NCBI GenBank assembly: GCA_003561665.1 | Contig: PWVY01000063.1 | Span: 1-12,145 of the forward strand | Origin: Thermoplasmata archaeon | GTDB lineage: Archaea > Thermoplasmatota > SW-10-69-26 | DNA length: 12,145 bases | Direction: 5' to 3' | Shown: in pieces, positions 1 through 5,659 of the stretch | How positions within the stretch are numbered: position 1 is the first letter of the stretch | Layout: each line of letters opens with the position of its first letter | Notes under the pieces: model-generated | The model's database searches: none | What the model was told of the DNA's origin: nothing | The model's input: only the letters and a program-made list of their open reading frames with translations | Position numbers and translations under genes: made by a program

Positions 1-404
1 CCCGCCACGTCGCTTCCAGCTTCGGGCTCGCTGATGGCAGCCCCGGTGATCGTTTCAGCCTCGGGGATACCGTGCAAGAAGCGTTCCTTCTGATCGTCGG
101 TGCCCAGGTTACGGATGGCTTCGGTCCCGAAGTCCACGGAACCGATGGCCCCGGCAAGACCAGCGTCGACCCGGTTGAACTCTTCAGCGATGAGGACGCT
201 GGTGAGTAGATCGATGCCGGCACCCCCGTACTCGGGTGGGAGCGTGGCGCCCACGAAGCCTTGCTTCGCTGCGCGTTGGACGAGCTCGTAAGGGTAGGCC
301 TCTTCCTCGTCCATCTTGCGCGCGTATTCGGGGAACGTCTCTTGTGCGAACTGGCGCGCTGATTTCTTGATCTGCTCTTGTTCCGGTGTGAGCGTGAAAT
401 CCAT
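1..404 (-). CDS. Acyl-CoA dehydrogenase, N-terminal part (cut by window edge)
   Basis: FAD-dependent oxidation of an acyl-CoA to the trans-2-enoyl-CoA, first step of fatty-acid or branched-chain acid beta-oxidation. The visible 134 residues begin MDFTLTPEQEQIKKSARQFA and give the all-alpha N-terminal domain (LPPEYGGAG near residue 56) followed by the start of the middle beta domain. Residues 124-131 read ISEPEAGSD, the family's signature 1 around the substrate/FAD site. About two thirds of a typical 380-residue protein lies beyond base 1. The ATG at 404-402 is chosen because the protein begins exactly where family members do and a TATA-like box sits about 28 bases upstream, suggesting a leaderless mRNA. 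The family is certain; the acyl chain specificity cannot be read from this part. Confidence 0.95.
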   Translation of the reverse strand, partial: MDFTLTPEQEQIKKSARQFAQETFPEYARKMDEEEAYPYELVQRAAKQGFVGATLPPEYGGAGIDLLTSVLIAEEFNRVDAGLAGAIGSVDFGTEAIRNLGTDDQKERFLHGIPEAETITGAAISEPEAGSDVA

Positions 405-653
405 CACGCTCACCACAAGGGACCCTTGCTATAATCCCTGTGACTGGAAGGCACGGTGCGCGCCACCGCATCCATCCCCGGTGACTGGGTGCCCCTGAAA
501 CGCGTCCGAATCCCCTTAGACCTAGTCGTAGAAGCGTTCCACTATGCGAAGGGTACCTCTCGACGCCTCTTCGCGAGGAACAGCGTGCCTCTAGGGTGGC
601 GTCTCACCGGAAGATGGACGTGGTGGGCGCGCAGTAGTTGTAGCGGCGAATGA
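405..653. other. Intergenic region without a convincing gene
   Basis: The stretch between the divergent acyl-CoA dehydrogenase and the exported-protein gene holds the TATA box at 429-437 and, at its right edge, the TATA-like box at 654-660. A 65-codon open frame crosses it, but it has no recognisable protein features and no promoter at suitable spacing. No tRNA-like arms or strong hairpins were seen. Confidence 0.5.
429..437 (-). promoter_or_regulatory. TATA box for acyl-CoA dehydrogenase
   Basis: On the minus strand the bases read GGATTATAG. The centre lies about 28 bases upstream of the ATG at 404, the spacing expected between an archaeal TATA box and the transcription start, so the transcript probably starts at or next to the start codon. 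No Shine-Dalgarno sequence is visible, which agrees. Confidence 0.6.
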
Positions 654-660
654 TTTATTA
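654..660 (+). promoter_or_regulatory. TATA-like box for the exported-protein gene pair
   Basis: TTTATTA lies in an otherwise GC-rich stretch. Initiation about 26 bases downstream would fall near 683, giving a leader of roughly 15 bases before the ATG at 698 (or 9 before an in-frame GTG at 692). Sequence-based guess only. Confidence 0.4.
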
Positions 661-697
661 GACCAGATCAAGTTTCGGCGTCAGGGAAAGTGTGAGT

Positions 698-1455
698 ATG
701 TTTGGAAGGCACATTGGGTTAGTTTTTGGAGTACTATCTTTTGTACTGATTGCTGCGGCCTCGGGGGTGCCCTTGCCGAGGATTTGGAGGTAGACAAGAG
801 TGAGATCGAGGAAATCCGTGACGATTTTCATGGTTCTATAGAGCTAAAAACAAACTCGTTTGACCAAGTAATGCCAGACGTTGTCGAAGGGATGACTGTT
901 TCAGAAGCTTTCGAAAAAATCGAGGACGACCTCCCTAATGAATGGACCGACGAAGAGGTCGTCGATACGCACAGCCTGATGCAATCAATCGAGTTGAACA
1001 CTATTGAGATTCCCATGGCCTCAGTGACAAACTGCGCCTTCTCCACACCTTCCGTCTGCGCCACAGCAATCGCTTCGAGCGATGTTTTTTGTGGTGTGAA
1101 CTCAGGGGTCCGACACTGTACCGGAGGGACGGCGGTGGGCGGCCATGGGAATTCACCAATCGGCCTGCCCGGTCATGTGAACTGGAACGGGGGTTCGTCG
1201 TGCTCTCATGATTGCTTTGATTTCGAATTTGCTTCGGATAGTGTGACATGGCCCGGTTTCCTAGGCAGTTGGGGAGCTGGATCCGAGGAATTCCTTGACC
1301 ATCCGACAGAGTCAAAATGGCTCCGATGCGTATCCTATGGGGTGAGTGGGAGCGCAACGGCTAGCGCACACATCAACCCGCCTGTTGCACCCACCCTGCC
1401 CCTTTTGAATGCCGGCGCGAGTCAGTCCGATGGGGCGTTTGATCGACAGTGTTGA
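698..1455 (+). CDS. Exported cysteine-rich protein of unknown function, frameshifted inside the signal peptide
   Basis: I do not recognise the family. From ATG 698 the frame encodes a classic signal sequence (MFGRHIGLVFGVLSF, then VLIAAAS) but reaches a TAG after WR near 789. The frame carrying the rest of the protein reads GGALAEDLEVDKSEIEE at the same place. Adding one G to the GGGGG run at 763-767 joins them into AAASGGALA followed by EDLEV, a textbook signal-peptidase site (ALA). The mature region, about 225 residues, starts acidic and then becomes Ser/Gly-rich with eight cysteines, consistent with an extracytoplasmic disulfide-containing protein. It ends at TGA 1453-1455, and the next gene starts 26 bases later, so they probably form an operon. 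A gene call starting at TTG 784 would omit the signal peptide. A sequencing error and a real pseudogene are equally possible. Confidence 0.6.
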
Positions 1456-1481
1456 TGGACGCATAGAGGGCCGGCACTTCG

Positions 1482-2546
1482 ATGGTGAAAAGGAGAAGCG
1501 CTGTCATTGTAGGGGCCTTCCTAGCCCTGTCAGGGGTGACCCTGGCCGGGCTTTGGGCGGGCATCGGAGAGGATGAGGAGCATGAGCCCTTCCGGCTCTA
1601 CGTTGGGGGAGAGCTTGTCTTTCTTTCCGAAGAGGAAAACTTCGAGCTAACTCTGAATATCCTGACTCCCTTGACGGTTTCAGATCAGGCCGGGGCTAAC
1701 GTGGAAGCGGTGCCCGTAATCCTCCAGGCGGGGAGCTCGGGGAACTCTCCCCACGAAGAAGTCTACCTGCTCGATGCCGATACTGGGGCAACAATCTTCG
1801 TTTCCAACCCTTGCATTCTCCCAGTTACTCAGCCCTGCGAGTCCGATATGACGCGTGTGTCCTGGGAAGTTTGCCCACTGACCTCTCCCTTACTCCCTGC
1901 GGCGGCTATTGGCCCAGCCTGGGACAAGGGCTCAATTGAGATACAGGACCCCATCTCGGGATCCTCATGGACGTATGACGTGTACCGAGAGGAGAACTCG
2001 CTTATCCTCGAACTCGAAGAGGCGCCCCAAGACGCATCCAGCTGTCAACTAGCGTCCACGATGTCCGTGGATCTTGATACCGGGCTCTTGTCAACATTGC
2101 GTATCGAGGGCCACAAGTTCGAGAGGATATCCTATACCGAAGGATCAGGAAATCGGCTCGCATTCGGTGAGCCGATAACCGATGCGCCTCGGGCCATCGA
2201 ACCCCAACAAACCCAAACGAGACCATATCCTCCAGGAACGGGTTCGTTTGGCCCATCTGATTGGATATTGGGCGAAGCATGGGATGAGGCGGTTCGGAAC
2301 TCCGAAGACCTCCAGCGTTTCAAAGATACGAACCAGGACGTGCTAATCGTCGATACTTCGAAGCGGTCCGAGCAAGGACCCGGGAGCAACTCATGGAGCT
2401 GGAGTTCCAGGTGCTCCGAACGGATAGCGAGGCGGCGATCGTTGAATCTACGAAAACATGTACATTTACGGCCTGTAGAACAGAAGCGGACACGACTCGT
2501 GGGCCGGCCCCCGAGGGCGCCTCACAAGGATTCGAGCCCCCATTGA
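1482..2546 (+). CDS. Membrane-anchored exported protein of unknown function, N-terminal part of a frameshifted gene
   Basis: I do not recognise the family. The ATG at 1482 starts MVKRRSAVIVGAFLALSG, a positively charged N-terminus and one hydrophobic helix (about residues 8-27), then an acidic linker GEDEEHEP and a beta-rich outer domain (for example FRLYVGGELVFLSEEENFEL). Cysteines occur as a C-x8-C pair (NPC to QPC) and two more further on. The frame remains protein-like to about residue 295 (LQRFKDTNQDVLIVD); beyond that it turns into an Arg/Ser-rich stretch typical of out-of-frame reading and stops at 2546. The true C-terminus continues in the next frame to 2794 (separate entry). A one-base correction near 2345-2375 gives one protein of 437 residues. 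It lies 26 bases behind the preceding exported-protein gene, suggesting cotranscription and a shared role at the cell surface. Confidence 0.6.
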   Translation: MVKRRSAVIVGAFLALSGVTLAGLWAGIGEDEEHEPFRLYVGGELVFLSEEENFELTLNILTPLTVSDQAGANVEAVPVILQAGSSGNSPHEEVYLLDADTGATIFVSNPCILPVTQPCESDMTRVSWEVCPLTSPLLPAAAIGPAWDKGSIEIQDPISGSSWTYDVYREENSLILELEEAPQDASSCQLASTMSVDLDTGLLSTLRIEGHKFERISYTEGSGNRLAFGEPITDAPRAIEPQQTQTRPYPPGTGSFGPSDWILGEAWDEAVRNSEDLQRFKDTNQDVLIVDTSKRSEQGPGSNSWSWSSRCSERIARRRSLNLRKHVHLRPVEQKRTRLVGRPPRAPHKDSSPH

Positions 2547-2794
2547 GTTCAATGACCGGGTTCGACCAGTTCGAGGCCTATCTCGATGGGAACGGATGGA
2601 CCAGAACATTCGACAATGAACGTGATTTCGCTGTGACCTTCCAAGATGGCCGTTTGACGTATTGGTATCTTATGTTCCGTCAAGATCCTAGTGGGATGGG
2701 AACGACCACTGTCTTCCACTCGCTGCATGCCGAAACGGGGAGGTTAGATGTCACGCACCACACACCTGATGAGATTCAATCCTTGTTCCCTTGA
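2393..2794 (+). CDS. C-terminal part of the frameshifted exported-protein gene
   Basis: This frame carries the missing end of the gene that starts at 1482. Protein-like sequence begins before the ATG at 2393, at about 2354 (YFEAVRARTREQLMELEFQV), which would directly extend the helix-like end of the upstream frame if one base were added, for instance turning GTCGATACTTC into GTCGATTACTTC (VDYF). It contains a Cys pair (KTCTFTAC), a linker rich in Pro and Gly, and a final domain with aromatic strands (GRLTYWYLMF, then VFHSLHAETGRLDVTHHTPDE). The last part, with a strand followed by an ETGRLD-type turn, faintly resembles PepSY-like small domains; this is a weak impression only. It ends at TGA 2792-2794. 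On its own it has no promoter or ribosome site. Confidence 0.5.
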   Translation: MELEFQVLRTDSEAAIVESTKTCTFTACRTEADTTRGPAPEGASQGFEPPLSSMTGFDQFEAYLDGNGWTRTFDNERDFAVTFQDGRLTYWYLMFRQDPSGMGTTTVFHSLHAETGRLDVTHHTPDEIQSLFP

Positions 2795-2827
2795 CCCAGG
2801 ATAGCCAATGAATAAAGCGAAAATAGC

Positions 2828-2857
2828 TTTTTAACGGGCTGCTATTGTGCAGCCCGT
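2828..2857 (+). terminator. T-tract and perfect hairpin behind the exported-protein genes
   Basis: A run of five T (2828-2832), which can terminate archaeal transcription, is followed directly by a perfect 9-bp stem, ACGGGCTGC (2834-2842) with GCAGCCCGT (2849-2857) around a 6-base loop. It sits 34 bases beyond the stop at 2794. The order (T run before the hairpin) is the reverse of a bacterial terminator, so the hairpin may instead protect or process the 3' end. Confidence 0.5.
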
Positions 2858-2942
2858 GACCCCGCCGGCGAGGTAGGAATCCGGGTGATGGAGGCGGGAG
2901 AACGAGGGACCACACGTGGGCCTGTGGGCAGTGCAGCAGCTT

Positions 2943-2957
2943 GTCGAGATTCTCGAC
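2943..2957. repeat. Small perfect hairpin GTCGAG-ATT-CTCGAC
   Basis: Six-base stem with a three-base loop, 13 bases downstream of the winged-helix gene's stop on the minus strand. Possibly a 3'-end structure for that transcript; it has no adjoining T run, so a terminator role is not supported. Confidence 0.35.
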
Positions 2958-2969
2958 GCGCGCTATGGT

Positions 2970-3309
2970 CTAGAAGACGTGCTCGATGGGCAGGGTTGGC
3001 TGGGCGCGGGGGATGGCGTGGGCTCGAGCTTGCGATGGGTACGTCGCTCGTTGGCTTATTGGCGACAGCGTTTGGGGTGCAGGTTTGACAACGCCGTCGA
3101 TTCCCTCGTGCGTAAGCCGCCCCTGCTCTACCAACGCGTTGAGCGCCCGGTGGCCGTCCCGGCCGAGCTTGTCTTCGGCCTCCTTGACGGTGATGCCGCA
3201 TTGGGCTCTTCCAGAATAGATAGACGAGCGTGTCTTTGGCGGTCCCGTGCGTTGTGAACACGGGGCCTTCGATCTCCAAAAGCCCGTAGGCCTCGGAGTG
3301 CTCGCGCAT
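2970..3309 (-). CDS. Winged-helix-like DNA-binding protein, frameshifted
   Basis: No named family recognised. The frame from ATG 3309 reads MREHSEAYGLLEIEGPVFTT and then AKDTLVYLFWKSP; the frame one base on continues CGITVKEAEDKLGRDGHRAL and NALVEQGRLTHEGIDG, ending at TAG 2972-2970. Removing one base around 3195-3210 (for example from the GGG at 3203-3205) joins them into 112 residues. The joined order is a helix (DTLVYLFWK), a short strand (GITV), a helix-turn-helix (KEAEDKLGRDGHRALNALVEQG) and a wing (RLTHEG), which is the arrangement of archaeal winged-helix regulators. The last 35 residues are Pro/Ala-rich and may be disordered or out of frame. A symmetrical TATA box at 3357-3367 serves as promoter. 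An overlapping plus-strand frame (2916-3257) is open but has no promoter or domain. Confidence is moderate because the call relies on a frame correction. Confidence 0.45.
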
Positions 3310-3356
3310 GTAGTGCTGGCTGGTGATTACGCCACGGGACTGCAGCGCCGTTCCAA

Positions 3357-3367
3357 GCTATAAAAGC
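3357..3367. promoter_or_regulatory. Nearly symmetrical TATA box shared by divergent genes
   Basis: GCTATAAAAGC reads CTATAAAAG on plus and CTTTTATAG on minus. On plus it predicts initiation near 3388-3390, just before the ATG at 3401, and rules out the upstream ATG at 3368 as a start. On minus it predicts initiation near 3335, about 26 bases before the ATG at 3309. Each divergent gene could therefore use the same TBP site. Confidence 0.5.
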
Positions 3368-3400
3368 ATGAAGACCGTAGAACGTCACAGGGTAAGCTCC

Positions 3401-3538
3401 ATGGAATTCTCCAATGCGGTCCTGCTATTCCCAGAAGTCAACCCAGATTTTGGCATAGTTGTCGCCGTGGTCACGCTCGTCGTTCTCCTTGTTTTCGCGG
3501 CCCTGATCTATCTGTTCCTCTCACGCAGGGACAGATAG
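3401..3538 (+). CDS. Small single-pass membrane protein, 45 residues, unknown function
   Basis: From ATG 3401 the protein reads MEFSNAVLLFPEVNPDFGIV, then a strongly hydrophobic helix (about residues 19-40: IVVAVVTLVVLLVFAALIYL), ending FLSRRDR. The positive C-terminal tail predicts a cytoplasmic C-terminus. Longer in-frame starts exist (GTG 3323, ATG 3368), but they lie at or before the TATA box at 3357-3367, so the 45-residue form is preferred. It is divergent from the winged-helix gene. No homologous family is recognisable from so short a sequence; roles such as membrane-protein modulator or small subunit are open. Confidence 0.5.
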   Translation: MEFSNAVLLFPEVNPDFGIVVAVVTLVVLLVFAALIYLFLSRRDR

Positions 3539-3712
3539 ACGTAACTGCACCCTGGCCCCTGAACACTGAAAACCAGGAGTCCGGTCGCGTTCTCAGTGGA
3601 AAAGATTAGGGGAGAGGGATCCCAGATCCTCTTCGGGCGCTTGGTGCGTTAACCCTTCCATCTCGCCGTGGCTCTGATCGCCGGAGGCCCTCAGTTTCTC
3701 ACATGAAAGGAA

Positions 3713-3737
3713 TGGCTCTTCGACGTTTCATGTGGGT
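3713..3737 (+). repeat. Left terminal inverted repeat of the MITE-like element
   Basis: Begins TGGCTCTTCGACGTTT and ends TGTGGGT. Matches the reverse complement of 3948-3972 at 23 of 25 positions. Confidence 0.7.
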
Positions 3738-3947
3738 GGTGCATTCACCGGAGCTTGGGAGAGACCCCCGGCGGCCGGAGGGAGGCACGATTTACAGGGA
3801 CTCGTCACGGGTCAGAACACCAGGAAACGACCGTTTGGAGGCCATACGTCGCACCTCCGCGCTTCCAGCCACCGTTTATCCGTGGGTCCTCGATCGGGCC
3901 CGGTGAACCGGTGAGGTGGGTTTTCCTCCAAGCGGGTGGGCCAGGTT

Positions 3948-3972
3948 ACCCACACCAAACGTCGAAGAGCCA
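3948..3972 (-). repeat. Right terminal inverted repeat of the MITE-like element
   Basis: Ends AAACGTCGAAGAGCCA on plus, the exact complement of the first 16 bases of the left repeat, and is followed at once by the duplicated AAGGAA. Confidence 0.7.
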
Positions 3973-4089
3973 AAGGAATGGAATTTCTCCAGCGTGATAG
4001 AAGTCTTATACGACTTGCCGCCGGGGATGATAGCACTCCCAGGAGGGCCCCCGTGCGGCCTGATAAACACGGTGGCCGCGCCTTCGCCA

Positions 4090-4266
4090 TCATGGTTCAA
4101 CGTTTGAGCAGGGGCGGCACAAGCTGGCGCTCACGTGAGCTTGGATCGTTCGCCTTGAGCTGCCTGCTAGCCGTACCCCGCATCGCGCGCAGTGGATCGA
4201 ACCGCCTTGCTCTTCCCTTCGTTGCCCTTCCGCGAACGGGGGCGATCGTCGGATCGTCGAGTCCAT
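4090..4266 (-). CDS. Putative small zinc-ribbon protein, 58 residues
   Basis: From ATG 4266 the frame reads MDSTIRRSPPFAEGQRREEQ, then HCARCGVRLAGSSRRTIQAH and SLCRPCSNVEP, ending TGA 4092-4090. Cys26-x2-Cys29 and Cys50-x2-Cys53, 20 residues apart, form the two knuckles of a treble-clef or zinc-ribbon fold; the basic spacer (SSRR) and charged N-terminus fit nucleic-acid or protein binding. An in-frame GTG directly before (4269) is an alternative start. It lies between the MITE-like element and the DUF373 gene, facing away from the latter. A clear promoter was not seen, and the long plus-strand frame over the same bases lacks protein-like features. The evidence is the paired CxxC pattern and length only. 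Confidence 0.42.
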   Translation of the reverse strand: MDSTIRRSPPFAEGQRREEQGGSIHCARCGVRLAGSSRRTIQAHVSASLCRPCSNVEP

Positions 4267-4459
4267 CACGTAACGCTGGATGCGAGCAAGGGCATCCCCC
4301 CGTCGGGAACGGGCCCCCGCCCAACGCCCCCAACCGGAAAAGGTCCAAGACCAAAACGCTGAAGAACAAGCCCAAACCAACAACGGATTATAAAGATTAT
4401 AATCGAGGTTGGGGAGCCATACCTTCAAAACCGAGGCCCCCGTTGGCCGCCCAGGCCCG
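4267..4459. other. Upstream region of the DUF373-mptE operon
   Basis: Holds an A-rich plus-strand stretch (4338-4385) and the tandem TATA motif at 4386-4404. Nothing else recognisable. Confidence 0.4.
4386..4404 (+). promoter_or_regulatory. Tandem TATA motif upstream of DUF373-mptE
   Basis: GATTATAA occurs twice in direct repeat (4386-4393 and 4395-4402); the second copy is part of the perfect 10-bp palindrome GATTATAATC (4395-4404). Starts at about 4417-4426 would leave a leader of about 35-43 bases before ATG 4460, unlike the leaderless genes nearby. Confidence 0.55.
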
Positions 4460-5659
4460 ATGACGTTCCTGATCCTCTGCATCGACCGCGACAACGACTT
4501 CGGCGCCAAAACAGGCGTGACCACGCCCATCCTCGGCCGCGAAGAGAACCTCGACGCCGCCGTCAGCCTCGGCCTCGCAGACCCCGAAGACACCGACACC
4601 AACGCGCTCATGGCCGGCATCAACGTCTACGACGACCTCGTCCGCCAAGGACACGACACCGAGATCGCCACCATCTGCGGCCACCGCAACGTCGGATCCA
4701 CCAGCGACAGGATCCTCGCCAACCAACTCGACGACGTCCTCGACGACGTCGACCCCAACGCGTGCATCCTCGTCACCGACGGCGCCGAAGACGAATTCAT
4801 CCTCCCCCTCGTCACCAGCCGCGTCCACGTCGACGCCGTCAAACGCGTCATCGTCCGCCAAAACCCCGACATCGAAGGCATCTACTACGTCATCAAACGA
4901 GCCCTCGACGACAAGAACTTCCAACGCACCGTCTTCGTCCCCATCGCGCTCGCCCTCATCGTCTACGGCCTCGCCGCCATCACCGGGTACCAAGCCATCG
5001 GGCTTGGCGCCATCGCCCTCGCCGTGGGCACCTTCTTCATCATCAAAGGCCTCCAACTCGAAGACACCCTCGTCCGCCTCACCCACGACTTCTACGAAGG
5101 CCTCCTCAGCGGACGCATCACCCTCTTCACAAGCCTCCTAAGCGCCAGCGTCCTGCTCGGCGGCGTCGTCTTCGCCTGGCAAGACGTACAAAACCTCGGC
5201 ACCGCCACAAGCCTTGGTAAAGCCATCACGTTCGTCAACAGCCTCATCTGGTGGGCCATCGGCGCTGCCCTCCTCACCGCAGGCGGCCGCGTCATCGACC
5301 AATACGTCAAGAACCGCAGCATCGTCTGGAGCTACTGGGCCCTCCCCTTCAGCCTCGTCGCAACAGGCCTCATCCTCACCAGCCTCCTCAACGTCGCCGG
5401 CCGCATCGAAGGAGGCGTCCCCGCCGCCGAGATCCTCCGCATGCAAGAGTTCCTCTACCTCGTCGGCGGCGCCCTCATCGGCTTCCTCGGATGGTCCACC
5501 CACCACTACATCCAACAACGCTACGTCAACGACGAATCCACCCCCGACGATGAACCCCTCGAAGAACCAGGCGACCCCAACGCTCGCCCGGCCCCCAACA
5601 CCCCCTCGCGAGCCTACGACCCCCCCCGCCCCTCGAACCCACGAGAGGGGAAAGAATGA
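4460..5659 (+). CDS. DUF373 family archaeal membrane protein
   Basis: Archaeal family of unknown biochemical role (Pfam DUF373). The ATG at 4460 gives MTFLILCIDRDNDFGAKTGV, the usual family N-terminus; an in-frame TTG at 4409 would add 17 residues that look unlike the family. The first 150 residues form a soluble alpha/beta domain with family motifs (CIDRDNDFG, GREENLDAA, ADPEDTDTN, VTDGAEDE near residue 109), rich in acidic residues that could bind metal. From about residue 157 come several membrane helices (including VFVPIALALIVYGLAAITGY, then one in LFTSLLSASVLLGGVVF, and others to about residue 350). The last 45 residues are a Pro/acidic tail. Its stop overlaps the start of mptE by four bases (ATGA), implying translational coupling. 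Total 399 residues, normal for the family. Confidence 0.9.
   Translation: MTFLILCIDRDNDFGAKTGVTTPILGREENLDAAVSLGLADPEDTDTNALMAGINVYDDLVRQGHDTEIATICGHRNVGSTSDRILANQLDDVLDDVDPNACILVTDGAEDEFILPLVTSRVHVDAVKRVIVRQNPDIEGIYYVIKRALDDKNFQRTVFVPIALALIVYGLAAITGYQAIGLGAIALAVGTFFIIKGLQLEDTLVRLTHDFYEGLLSGRITLFTSLLSASVLLGGVVFAWQDVQNLGTATSLGKAITFVNSLIWWAIGAALLTAGGRVIDQYVKNRSIVWSYWALPFSLVATGLILTSLLNVAGRIEGGVPAAEILRMQEFLYLVGGALIGFLGWSTHHYIQQRYVNDESTPDDEPLEEPGDPNARPAPNTPSRAYDPPRPSNPREGKE

Larger units (their letters stand above)
3713..3972. mobile_element. MITE-like non-autonomous element, 260 bp
   Basis: The segment is bounded by 25-bp inverted repeats (3713-3737 and 3948-3972) matching at 23 positions: 16 identical bases TGGCTCTTCGACGTTT, two mismatches (CA versus GG), then TGTGGGT. 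Immediately outside both ends lies AAGGAA (3707-3712 and 3973-3978), as expected for a target-site duplication; the direct repeat can be read as nine bases, AAGGAATGG (3707-3715 and 3973-3981), if the ends are set slightly differently. It contains no open frame large enough for a transposase, so it would depend on one elsewhere. It lies within a gene-poor region beside frameshifted genes. The alternative is a structured RNA closed by a long terminal stem, but that would not explain the flanking direct repeat. No insertion-sequence family can be named from this copy alone. Confidence 0.6.
3539..4089. other. Gene-poor stretch containing a MITE-like element
   Basis: No open frame here shows both a plausible start context and protein-like composition. 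The main content is the inverted-repeat element at 3713-3972. Bases 3539-3706 hold nothing I can name. Bases 3979-4089 hold a small palindromic site AAGTC-TTATAC-GACTT (4001-4016 region). A minus-strand frame 3876-4100 (begins NHDGEGAATVFIRPHGG) is open and partly protein-like, but it runs into the element, so it is either cut by the insertion or not real. Confidence 0.45.

Noticed and set aside
405..697. tRNA, C/D box RNA or short gene between the first two genes
   Set aside because: No T-arm GTTCGAAT-type motif, no C and D boxes at proper spacing, and the 65-codon frame at 456-653 has no protein-like character.
2916..3257. Plus-strand frame of 113 codons overlapping the winged-helix gene
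   Set aside because: A piece (VQQLVEILDARYGLEDVL) looks helical, but the remainder has no domain pattern and no promoter; the minus strand gives a coherent winged-helix order.
3541..4089. RNase P RNA, SRP RNA or another large structural RNA in the gene-poor region
   Set aside because: A GGAGGAAAA stretch on the minus strand recalled RNase P conserved region I, but the matching conserved region V and the SRP GGAA/AGCAG helix were not found; the inverted and direct repeats explain the region better.
4409..4459. Upstream TTG start for the DUF373 gene
   Set aside because: It would lie only 5-20 bases from the TATA copies, and the additional 17 residues do not resemble the family's N-terminus.
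4397..5086. Minus-strand open frame of 229 codons opposite the DUF373 gene
   Set aside because: Composition is almost only Asp, Glu, Gly, Val and Ala, the mirror of C-ended codons in a highly biased gene; the plus-strand frame has clear family motifs.
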